From an uncultured Alistipes sp. (lineage in GTDB: Bacteria > Bacteroidota > Bacteroidia > Bacteroidales > Rikenellaceae), in assembly GCF_902388705.1 (NCBI RefSeq), contig NZ_CABMQJ010000005.1:82499-146498 (forward strand): a stretch of DNA of 64,000 bases, read 5' to 3'. Position numbers and translations under genes: made by a program. Of the stretch, positions 26,745 to 34,107 are shown piece after piece. Position 1 is the stretch's first letter, and the number at the start of each line of letters is the position of its first letter. The notes under the pieces are model-generated. The model made no database searches and was not told where the DNA came from. It worked only from the letters and a program-made list of their open reading frames with translations.

Positions 26745-29700
26745 TCAGAACGTAGCCTTGAGGCTGAACATCACTTTGCGGGTGGGCGGATAGATGTTGA
26801 AGTCCGCGGAGCTGGTGTTCACCGCGCTGTACATGCCCGTGCTCGAGCCCGAGGAGGCCACGGCCGATTCGGGCGATACGCCTTTGACCTTCGTCCAGTA
26901 TACCAGCGTATTGCCGCTTACCGAGAGCGTCAGGTTGCCCAGCCCGAGTTTGCCTATCCAGCGCTTGGGGAAGCTGTACGACAGCGTCACGTCGCGCAGG
27001 CAGAGGTAGTCGCCCTTCTGCACGTTGATGTTCGACGGGCGCGAGTAGTTCTTGTTGCCGCCGTCGGCGTCGTTGGGCGAGAGGCGTGCGAGGTTGGTGT
27101 TGTCGCCCGGTTTCTGCCAGCAGTCGTTGGCATCGTAGATGAGGTTCCAGTTGCAGTTGCCCATCGAGGTCTGCAGGCCGCGCGTATACATGTAGTTGTA
27201 GACGGAGTGTCCCAATGCGTAGTCGACGTAGATCGACAGTGACAGGTTCCTGTACTTGAACGTGTTGTTCATGCCGCCGGTGGAGTGGGGCGTTACGTAT
27301 CCCAGCAGGAACATGTCTTCGTCGTTGATTTGCTCCTGCCCGTCGGCCGTCAGTGCCGAGCCAGCACGGTTCTTCCACTCGTAGTCGCCGATGTCCTTGC
27401 GGCCGGCTATCGAGCGCCCGTCCGCGCGGCGTATGCCGTGCGAATTGACGTCGTACAGCGCCGCGTCGGCCTGCGCTTCGGTTTCGATGATATAGGCCGT
27501 CTTGTAGCCGTAGATGCGGCCCATGCGTTCACCCACGGCCGTGCCGCCGAAGCGGTACCCCGACTCCGACATTTTATAGCCGCCGATGCGCCATGCGTCC
27601 TTGCCGTTGATGTCCGTATATTTGTATTCGTCGGGCAGCGATAACACCTTGTTCATATTGAACGAGTAGGTGAAATCGGTCGTCCAGGTGAAGTTCTTGC
27701 TCTGGATGTTGACCGTCGAAAGTTCTATTTCAGCGCCGTAGAAGCGTACCGAGCCGACGTTCTGCCGGGCCGAGCCGTAGCCCGACGTGTCGGGCAGCGT
27801 AACGCTGAAGAGCAGGTCGGTTGTCTTTTTGTTGTAATAGTCGGCGGCCAGGCGGATGCGGTCGTTGAAAAAGCCCAGATCGACACCGATGTCCAGCTGG
27901 TGGGTCGTTTCCCACTTCAGCTTCATGTTGGGCAGGGCCGTGGGCAGGATGGCGCCCGCGCCGTTGTAGATGGACGTCGCGCCGAAACCTCCGTATGCGT
28001 CGTAGAGGCCGATGTAGTTGTTGCCCGTCAGGCCGTACGATGCGCGAATCTTGAAGTTGTTGAAATTACGCACGTTCCAGAATTTCTCCTCGGAAACGAC
28101 CCAGCCGGCCGAAGCTGCGGGGAAATATCCCCAGCGGTTGTCGGCTGCGAACTTCGACGAGCCGTCGGCGCGGAACGTGAACATGAAGAGGTACTTTTTC
28201 ATGTAATCGTAGTTCAGGCGGCCGAAATAGGAGGAGAGCGCCTCGTTCGTGTTGGTATCCGCCCATCCCGTTGCGTCGGTGCCGGCGGCCAGTGTCGGCA
28301 CCTTGTCCGAATCCGCGCCCGTGACGGTGAGCGAAAGGCCGTTGACCGTGTTTTTCATGTAGTCGTAGCCGACCGTGGCCTCTATCGTATGATGCTGTGC
28401 AAAGGTCTTGCGGTAATTCAGGTATCCCTGCGTGCTCAAACGGTTCGTCTGTCCCCATTTTTCGTAGGTGCGGCGCTGGTTCGAGATGGCGTTGCCCGCC
28501 AGGCGCTGGTTGTCTATCCGGTAGTAATTGTGGTTGGCCACCTGCACGACGGCGCGCAGTCCGTCGATGATTTCCCATTCGAGGTTGAAGTTGGCCGTCA
28601 TGCGGCGCGCGGTGTAGTTGCTCGTGTAATAGCGGTCGAACCAGGCGGCCGAGATGGTCGTATTGTTGGTTCCCTGCGCGGGCGTGCCGTCTTCGAGGTA
28701 GTCGCGGTGCGTGGCGGGCATGAACATGCCGCGGCCCACGGTCGTCCAGTAAGTGGCGATGCCCGACGAGGGCAGCGTATTGCCTTTCGTTTCCGAATAG
28801 TCGAATATGGTCGTTGCCTTCAGGTTCTTGAGTATCTTGAACGAGGTGTTGCCGTGGAACGTGAAACGCGAGAAGTCGGTGTTGATGCCGATACCGCCGT
28901 CCTTCGTATATCCGGCCGATGCGGCGTACTGCACCTTGTCGTTGCCGCCGTTGACGCCCACGTAGTAATTCATCCAGAACGAGTCGTCGAACCACTGTTT
29001 CTGCTGGTCGTTGTCCTGGTAGGCGATCAGTTTCGAGTGGTCGAGCGGGTCTACCATCACTTTCCATCCTGCGGGAACGTCGGCCGGGGTATCGACGAAT
29101 TTCGGCGTCCAGACCGAATTGTCGCCGTTGCCGATACCTGCCGAGTTGGCGCCCGTCAGGATGCCCGAGCCGTAAGCGTAGGTCGACGGATACTCGGCCA
29201 GCATCTTACGCATGGTTTTGAGGTAGTCCCCGCCGTTCATCAGGTCGAACCGTACGGCCGGCGAAGTCCATGCCGCCTGCGCTTCGAAAGTCACCTGCGG
29301 GCCCCTGGCCATGCTGCCTTTCTTGGTCGTGATGAGGATTACGCCGTTCGATGCACGTGCACCGTAGATACCCGCCGAAGCGGCGTCTTTCAGGATTTCG
29401 ATCGATTCGATGTCGTTGGGGTTCAGGCCGGTCATTTCGCGGTTCACGCCGTCGACGATGACAATCGGGGCATTCGACTGGTTGATCGACGAACCGCCGC
29501 GAATCAGGAATACGGGATCCGATCCCGGCTGGTTGTCGGCCGTCGACACGCGTACGCCGCCGACACGTCCTTTCAGCGCGTCGCCGATCGAGTTGACCGG
29601 GACTCCCGCCAGTTTCTCGCCGTCGACCTTGGAGATTGACGCCGTAATCGTGCGGCGCGACTGGGTGCCGTAACCGACGACGACCACGTCGTCCACGAGC

Positions 29701-30011
29701 AGCGCATCCTCCTCGAGCGTCACGTCGACCGTCGACCGCGAGCCGACGGGCACTTCCTGTTTCTTATAGCCGATAAAGCTGATTTCGAGCGTCGCGTCCG
29801 GGGCTGCGGAGATCGAGTAGCGTCCGTCGATTCCCGACGTTGCGCCCGTAGCGGTTCCCGCCACGATGATGGTGGCGCCGATTACCGGCTCTCCCTTCGT
29901 ATCCCTGACAGTACCCGTTACGAGGTTGCCCTGTGCCTGTGCGCCCACGCCGCACAGGAGCAACGCAATTATACATGCACTTTTCAGAAGTGCCGTAAGT
30001 ACTCTTTTCAT
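26745..30011 (-). CDS. SusC-type TonB-dependent outer-membrane receptor without STN domain (SusC3)
   Basis: This 1088-aa protein has a signal peptide ending near VGAQA and goes straight into the carboxypeptidase-regulatory-like domain (VTGTVRDTKGEPVIGATIIV). It lacks the STN domain of SusC1 and SusC2. The DDVVVVGYGT box, plug (GGSSINQSNAPIVIVDGVN, LKDAASAGIYGARASNGVIL) and a barrel ending in FSLKATF follow. Without STN it should import but not signal through FecR, so its operon is probably controlled by a sigma factor released by another receptor. It is a close paralogue of SusC2. Confidence 0.96.
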   Translation of the reverse strand: MKRVLTALLKSACIIALLLCGVGAQAQGNLVTGTVRDTKGEPVIGATIIVAGTATGATSGIDGRYSISAAPDATLEISFIGYKKQEVPVGSRSTVDVTLEEDALLVDDVVVVGYGTQSRRTITASISKVDGEKLAGVPVNSIGDALKGRVGGVRVSTADNQPGSDPVFLIRGGSSINQSNAPIVIVDGVNREMTGLNPNDIESIEILKDAASAGIYGARASNGVILITTKKGSMARGPQVTFEAQAAWTSPAVRFDLMNGGDYLKTMRKMLAEYPSTYAYGSGILTGANSAGIGNGDNSVWTPKFVDTPADVPAGWKVMVDPLDHSKLIAYQDNDQQKQWFDDSFWMNYYVGVNGGNDKVQYAASAGYTKDGGIGINTDFSRFTFHGNTSFKILKNLKATTIFDYSETKGNTLPSSGIATYWTTVGRGMFMPATHRDYLEDGTPAQGTNNTTISAAWFDRYYTSNYTARRMTANFNLEWEIIDGLRAVVQVANHNYYRIDNQRLAGNAISNQRRTYEKWGQTNRLSTQGYLNYRKTFAQHHTIEATVGYDYMKNTVNGLSLTVTGADSDKVPTLAAGTDATGWADTNTNEALSSYFGRLNYDYMKKYLFMFTFRADGSSKFAADNRWGYFPAASAGWVVSEEKFWNVRNFNNFKIRASYGLTGNNYIGLYDAYGGFGATSIYNGAGAILPTALPNMKLKWETTHQLDIGVDLGFFNDRIRLAADYYNKKTTDLLFSVTLPDTSGYGSARQNVGSVRFYGAEIELSTVNIQSKNFTWTTDFTYSFNMNKVLSLPDEYKYTDINGKDAWRIGGYKMSESGYRFGGTAVGERMGRIYGYKTAYIIETEAQADAALYDVNSHGIRRADGRSIAGRKDIGDYEWKNRAGSALTADGQEQINDEDMFLLGYVTPHSTGGMNNTFKYRNLSLSIYVDYALGHSVYNYMYTRGLQTSMGNCNWNLIYDANDCWQKPGDNTNLARLSPNDADGGNKNYSRPSNINVQKGDYLCLRDVTLSYSFPKRWIGKLGLGNLTLSVSGNTLVYWTKVKGVSPESAVASSGSSTGMYSAVNTSSADFNIYPPTRKVMFSLKATF

Positions 30012-30042
30012 ATAGGTTTCTTGTTGTTTGATAAATGATTTT

Positions 30043-32592
30043 CTACTTCTGTCCGAACGTGATGCCCGATACCGTTCCCTCGTCGAAGCCTACGGCCAGT
30101 TGGGCGTAGTTCTCTGCGGTGAGCGCCGTGTCGTTCACACTGCCGCCTGCGACACAGTCGGTAACGCTCTTCCGGTTCCAGCCCACGACCGAGCCCGCAT
30201 GCAGGGCGCATGTTATCGAGCCGTAGTTCTTTCCCCCGGCGACGGCACCCACATCGTTGCGTCCGACGATTCCACCGGCGGCCAGCAAGGTCGAACTGCC
30301 TGCGGCCGTAGCCTGCACCGCGCCGTTGTTGGTATTGCCCGTGACGTTCGATTTGTCCGCGGTGTTGTAGTCATAGCCTACGATGCCGCCTGCATACGAC
30401 GTCTTGCCCGACTGTGTGTTGTGCATCGAAACCGCGCCGTTGTTGGTATTGTTGGTGGCGTGGCCCGATTTGATAATGCCTGCTATGCCGCCTGTGCCGA
30501 TATTCGCATTGCTCGAGTTCACCGTTGCGGAAACATTGCCGCTGTTCGTGCAGCCGTTCGTCGTGGCCGCTCCGTCCGTACCGTCGTAGAATCCGACGAT
30601 GCCGCCCGCCGCTTCCCAGTTGTTGGCCGTTTTGGCGATGGCAAGGGTAATGTCGCCGCTGTTGGAACAGCCGTCGATCGTGCTGGCGTTATGCGTGCCG
30701 ACGATGCCGCCGATACGGCTTACCTGCAATTTGTCAGAGGTTACGGCGGCTTTGTTGGTGCAATTCAGGATTTTCGCGTCGCTGTACGTCTGGCCCGTGA
30801 TGCCGCCGATACAGAGGTATCCGGCGCCTGCGGCGTTAGCCTGCACGAATTCGACTGCCGCTTCGTTCGCACACTCCCGGATTGTCGCGCCGTAGGTCAC
30901 CCCGGCGATACCGCCGATAAAGCAGTTGCCGTTCATGTTCGAGCGGACGATGCCCTTGTTCGTACATTTGTCGAGCGTCAGCGTCGGACACGCATCCACG
31001 ATATAGGCGACGATGCCGCCGATACGGTGGGCTGCCGAAGCCGTGGCATTGTCGAAGCTGACCTCACCCGCATTGGTGCAGTTGCTGATGGTTGTGTTGA
31101 GCGCGGTTTTCGTCACCGAGGCTGCGACGCCGGCCACGGCGTTGCCCAGCCCGAGCGTCGTCGTCACGGCCGCGTAGTTATGGCTGTCGTCCATCTGGAC
31201 GGAACCTGCCGCATCGCCCGGGCCGTCGATGATGCCCGCAAGACCGGCCACATAGCTGGCCGCGCCCGCCGATGCGACATTGCTCACCGTGCCGTAGTTT
31301 TTACAGCCGCTCATCCGCCCGTTGTAAAGGCTTCCGACGATGCCGCCTACGCGCGACTTGCATTTCGAATCGGCCGTGACCGTCACGGGTACGAAGCTGA
31401 TTATGCCGTCGAGCACGTTGTTCGACTGCGCGACGATGCCTGCATAGCACCAGGTGTCGGTGTCGGCGCTGTATTTCAGTTCGACTTTGCTCACGCCGTC
31501 GTAGGTCGCACCGTCTTTCGAGCCGAAGACGACGTTCGAAATCGAACCTTTGGCATAGGCGAAGAATCCGGCGTAACGGCTGTCGGTCGATACGTTGATG
31601 TTGTAGATGCGGTGGCCGTTGCCGTTGAATGTTCCGGTGAAATTCTCTACCGGCGTCCATGCGGCGTTCTGCATGTCGATGTCGGCCTCGAGGTCGACGA
31701 TGGCGCCGCCGTTGTCGTTCGCGCACTCCTGCGCAAAGCCCAGCATATCTTCGTAGCTGGCGATTTTAAGGCGGAAGAAGAGGTTGGTATTGGCCCCGAT
31801 GCAGTTGCCTGTGAAAGCCAGCTGCCGGTCTGCGAGCAGGTTTTTGACGAAAACGCTCTCGTCGGTGCAGGTAATCGTCGCTTTCAGGCCGCCGCTCACC
31901 CGGGTGCCGCTGGCAATCAGGAAATTCACCGTCTGCGCCTGCACGAGCGACATTTCGCCGATGTTCATCGTGATGACATCGGATACCTGCGCTTCTTCGC
32001 CGACCGTGATTGTCCCCGTTTTGGGGTCTATCGCAGCCTCCGAAACGGCCAGGTGGCCCTCGACGCCGTCGGCATCGAGAGGCTCCAGCGTAATTTTGGA
32101 GATGGTTTTCGTCGCTTCTTCGCCGATGGTCAGCGAGAGCACCGAGGCCAGCGGTTTGAATCGCAGGGCGACGCTTCCCTCTGCGGACGCGGCGTCGGCT
32201 TCATAGGCATACATCGGCAGCGAGGTGCTCGTCTGGTCGGCATCGACGGCGAAGATGCCGTTTACGGCCTTGAAATAGGCCTTCAGTTCGCCGCGGACAT
32301 CCGCCGGGAGCGAGAGTGCAGCCGGGTGGAATTCGGCGCTGGCGCCCATGCCTGACGTTTCGTACACGTAGGCTATTCCCTTGTAATCGACGATGATCTG
32401 GTCGCCCTCCTGCCAGAGGGGAGCATACGCGTCGCCGTTTCCGTCGATGGCCGGAATGGCGTCGATCGTCGCGAGAATCGTTACGGCATCTTTCGACGGC
32501 TCTTCGACGGGAGCCACTTTCGGATGCGTGTAATCCTCTGAACAACCTGCAATTAAGAGTATTGCAGATGCAAAAAGAAAAATTTTCCTCAT
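30043..32592 (-). CDS. Fimbrillin-like/GLUG-repeat surface lipoprotein, first gene of the SusC3 operon
   Basis: This 849-aa lipoprotein has lipobox IAGC (Cys17) followed by SEDY. Residues ~30-280 resemble the N-terminal domain of fimbrillin-family proteins (DAYAPLWQEGDQIIVDYKG, LRFKPLASVLSLTI). From ~340 to 835 there are about ten repeats of ~45-50 residues with cores such as IGGIVG and CTNKAAV or CTNSGNV, a GLUG-type pattern expected to form a beta-helix. FTGTFNGNGHRIYNINV is a typical lead-in. Such helices bind glycans or act as adhesins; no catalytic motif is seen. It precedes SusC3 by 31 bp, an unusual first position. A ~370-nt leader separates it from the ECF-type promoter at 32960-32984. 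Confidence 0.8.
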   Translation of the reverse strand: MRKIFLFASAILLIAGCSEDYTHPKVAPVEEPSKDAVTILATIDAIPAIDGNGDAYAPLWQEGDQIIVDYKGIAYVYETSGMGASAEFHPAALSLPADVRGELKAYFKAVNGIFAVDADQTSTSLPMYAYEADAASAEGSVALRFKPLASVLSLTIGEEATKTISKITLEPLDADGVEGHLAVSEAAIDPKTGTITVGEEAQVSDVITMNIGEMSLVQAQTVNFLIASGTRVSGGLKATITCTDESVFVKNLLADRQLAFTGNCIGANTNLFFRLKIASYEDMLGFAQECANDNGGAIVDLEADIDMQNAAWTPVENFTGTFNGNGHRIYNINVSTDSRYAGFFAYAKGSISNVVFGSKDGATYDGVSKVELKYSADTDTWCYAGIVAQSNNVLDGIISFVPVTVTADSKCKSRVGGIVGSLYNGRMSGCKNYGTVSNVASAGAASYVAGLAGIIDGPGDAAGSVQMDDSHNYAAVTTTLGLGNAVAGVAASVTKTALNTTISNCTNAGEVSFDNATASAAHRIGGIVAYIVDACPTLTLDKCTNKGIVRSNMNGNCFIGGIAGVTYGATIRECANEAAVEFVQANAAGAGYLCIGGITGQTYSDAKILNCTNKAAVTSDKLQVSRIGGIVGTHNASTIDGCSNSGDITLAIAKTANNWEAAGGIVGFYDGTDGAATTNGCTNSGNVSATVNSSNANIGTGGIAGIIKSGHATNNTNNGAVSMHNTQSGKTSYAGGIVGYDYNTADKSNVTGNTNNGAVQATAAGSSTLLAAGGIVGRNDVGAVAGGKNYGSITCALHAGSVVGWNRKSVTDCVAGGSVNDTALTAENYAQLAVGFDEGTVSGITFGQK

Positions 32593-32924
32593 GGTTTTTT
32601 TAAGTTAGTTGAGAAATTGTTTGGTTTGAGAAAATGTTATTGTCGGATTGGTTTTCGCTGCTTTGCGCACAGGGCGGAATCGGGGTATTCCGTGGCAGAA
32701 GTCGCCCCGGGCAACCGAGCCGGCGCAGGTTTACATTTCGTCGGCCGTTCCCGCGGTGCGGGGCGCAGCCGGGTGGATGCATGCGGCGTATTCGGACGGA
32801 ATCGGGCCGCCGGGACGGGATGTGCGGCGGCAGGAACGGGCAGCACCCGTGCGCCCGGGCGTATTTCCGCCCGGCGGGAAGGCCGTTGCCGAAATGGCAG
32901 GGGATGCCATTGCAGGTAGTTTTT
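32593..32924 (-). other. Long 5' leader of the GLUG-susC3-susD3 operon
   Basis: About 330 bp between the conserved promoter repeat and the first gene. It is GC-rich and open in several frames on both strands at once, so no frame stands out as coding. One frame starts at the conserved ATG of the repeat (32928) and runs to 32731 (65 codons: MKKLPAMASPAISATAF...). I record it but do not call it. Such a long leader could carry a regulatory RNA fold. Confidence 0.35.
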
Positions 32925-33003
32925 TCATCGGTCGTGTAGTTTTGGTCGTGTTATAATACATACAGCCGATTTCCGGAAACCACTTACCGGATTTACAAAA
33001 AAA
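32925..33003 (-). repeat. Left copy of the ~78-bp inverted duplication flanking the sigma gene
   Basis: Read on the minus strand it begins TTTTTTTGTAAATCCGG and ends CTACACGACCGATGA. It matches 33756-33833 on the plus strand with a few mismatches and three one-base gaps. Shared blocks include GTGGTTTCCGGAA, TATTAT and ACACGACCAAA. The similarity stops just after an ATGA on both sides. The copy contains the promoter motif at 32960-32984. Confidence 0.85.
32960..32984 (-). promoter_or_regulatory. ECF-type promoter candidate before the GLUG-susC3-susD3-GDPD2 operon
   Basis: On the minus strand: AGTGGTTT (32977-32984), 11 bp, CTGTAT (32960-32965). This is the same layout as the other three sites, with one or two changes per block. 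It lies in the left copy of the inverted duplication and points away from the sigma gene, toward the operon at 32592. Confidence 0.55.
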
Positions 33004-33004
33004 T

Positions 33005-33039
33005 GAAGCCCGGGACCTTTGCAGGAGCCCCGGGCTTTC
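33005..33039. terminator. Terminator after the central sigma gene
   Basis: Stem AAGCCCGGG (33006-33014) with CCCGGGCTT (33029-33037). On the minus strand it is followed by a short AT-rich stretch reading into TTTTTTT at 33003-32997. It would stop the sigma transcript just before the left repeat and its promoter. Confidence 0.75.
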
Positions 33040-33088
33040 ATTCGGAAATATATAGGTGTGACCGCTCTGCGGCGGCGGTGTTTTTCGG

Positions 33089-33685
33089 CTATGCCCCGCG
33101 CATGAAAAGCAGCGAAAGCAGCAGCAACAACTGCTCCGCAGAGAGTTTGCGGCGCAGCTGCTTGAGCGCCGAATACATGTGGTTCTCGACCGTGCGGGTC
33201 GAGATGCCGAGCTGTTCGCTGATTTCGCGGTTGGAGAGGTCTTCGATATAACTCAACCGGAATACCTCGCGGCATTTGGGCGGCAGCGCCTCGATGGCCG
33301 CATCGAGGCTGGCGCGCAAATCGTCGGTATAGAGTTTCTTGATAACCGGGCTGTTGTCGGGCGCATAATAGGCACTGCCCATCGACGCAATCCGCTCCTG
33401 ATAATAATTGCGGTAATCGCTGGCCCGCTTGTTTTTGTCCAGGTAATTGAGCGATCGGTTGTAAACCGAACGCAGCAGGTACTTGTACAGGGAGTTGGAA
33501 TCGTCGAGCGTCTCGCGGCGCTGCCATACGTTGTAGAAAACATCCTGCACGACATCCTCGGCCCAGTCGTCCTTGAGGAACAGGCGGGCATACGACACCA
33601 GCATGGGGTAGTATTTGGTACACAACTGGTCAAACGCCTCGCGGTCGCCCTCCCTGACCCGTGATATAAGCGGAATTTTCTCCAT
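33089..33685 (-). CDS. ECF-type RNA polymerase sigma factor, central regulator of the locus
   Basis: This 198-aa protein has region 2 at ~10-75 (YARLFLKDDWAEDVVQDVFY) and region 4 at ~125-180 (LPPKCREVFRLSYIEDLSNR, EISEQLGISTRTVENHMYSA), with a hydrophobic tail. It is closely related to the sigma factor at 983-1594 (shared LLRSVYN and QERI blocks). No fecR adjoins it; the candidate partner is the FecR at 20856-21863. It is flanked on both sides by inverted copies of a repeat carrying outward promoter motifs, suggesting it drives genes left (GLUG-susC3 operon) and right (mtlD-GDPD-glpT). Its own promoter is the housekeeping type. Confidence 0.95.
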   Translation of the reverse strand: MEKIPLISRVREGDREAFDQLCTKYYPMLVSYARLFLKDDWAEDVVQDVFYNVWQRRETLDDSNSLYKYLLRSVYNRSLNYLDKNKRASDYRNYYQERIASMGSAYYAPDNSPVIKKLYTDDLRASLDAAIEALPPKCREVFRLSYIEDLSNREISEQLGISTRTVENHMYSALKQLRRKLSAEQLLLLLSLLFMRGA

Positions 33686-33704
33686 CGGATGATTTGATTC
33701 GGTA

Positions 33705-33735
33705 CAAAAATAAACATTATCGCGGAACGAAACAA
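33705..33735 (-). promoter_or_regulatory. Housekeeping promoter of the central sigma gene
   Basis: On the minus strand, TTG (33733-33735), a 20-bp spacer and TATTTTTG (33705-33712) fit the primary-sigma consensus. The box ends 19 bp before the start codon, giving a short leader. Confidence 0.6.
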
Positions 33736-33755
33736 CCGCCGGCTTCTTATTTTAA

Positions 33756-33833
33756 TTTTTTTGTAATCCGGTTAGGTGGTTTCCGGAAGTCGTTTGTATT
33801 TATTATGACACGACCAAACTACACGACCGATGA
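33756..33833 (+). repeat. Right copy of the ~78-bp inverted duplication flanking the sigma gene
   Basis: It begins TTTTTTTGTAATCCGG and ends CTACACGACCGATGA and is the inverted partner of 32925-33003. Both copies point outward from the sigma gene. It contains the promoter motif at 33775-33799 and ends in the same ATGA context (ATG at 33830). Confidence 0.85.
33775..33799 (+). promoter_or_regulatory. ECF-type promoter candidate before mtlD-GDPD3-glpT
   Basis: GGTGGTTT (33775-33782), 11 bp, TTGTAT (33794-33799). The layout is the same as the three sites before the SusC operons. It reads rightward toward mtlD at 34108, leaving a leader of about 300 nt. Confidence 0.55.
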
Positions 33834-34107
33834 CAACCATTCCGATTCCGGCATTCTCGCCGTTTTCCGCTTTCCGGCGGCTGCTTAATATATGCAGACC
33901 GTTTCAGGCACTGCCGGTTGCCGACCGTTCGCATGCTGTCTTTTTGTCCGGCCGGGCACCTCGGGCAGACAGTTCGTGCCGCTGGACCTACCGTTCGGAC
34001 GCGGAACGCCCCGGCCGGTTGCTCTGGCAAACGCTCACCGAAGTCTTGTATTCTCCCCGGATGCGGGGGCAAAATATCTTTTTCCTGTTTTTAATAAACC
34101 ATAAAGA
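33834..34107 (+). other. Long 5' leader of the mtlD unit
   Basis: About 270 bp between the right repeat and mtlD. A frame starting at the conserved ATG (33830) runs to 34111 (93 codons, MTTIPIPAFSPFSAF...) and overlaps the mtlD start. Its composition is arginine- and proline-rich like non-coding frames here, so I do not call it a gene. Confidence 0.3.

Noticed and set aside
32915..32939. A fifth promoter-like match: GGTAGTTT-N11-GTGTAG on the plus strand.
   Set aside because: The second block differs at two positions, it points into the sigma terminator against the sigma gene, and it overlaps the left repeat; probably chance.
32731..32961. A small protein on the minus strand in the leader of the GLUG operon.
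   Set aside because: Several frames are open on both strands here and the product is Pro/Arg/Gly-rich like non-coding frames. Noted only as a possible leader peptide.
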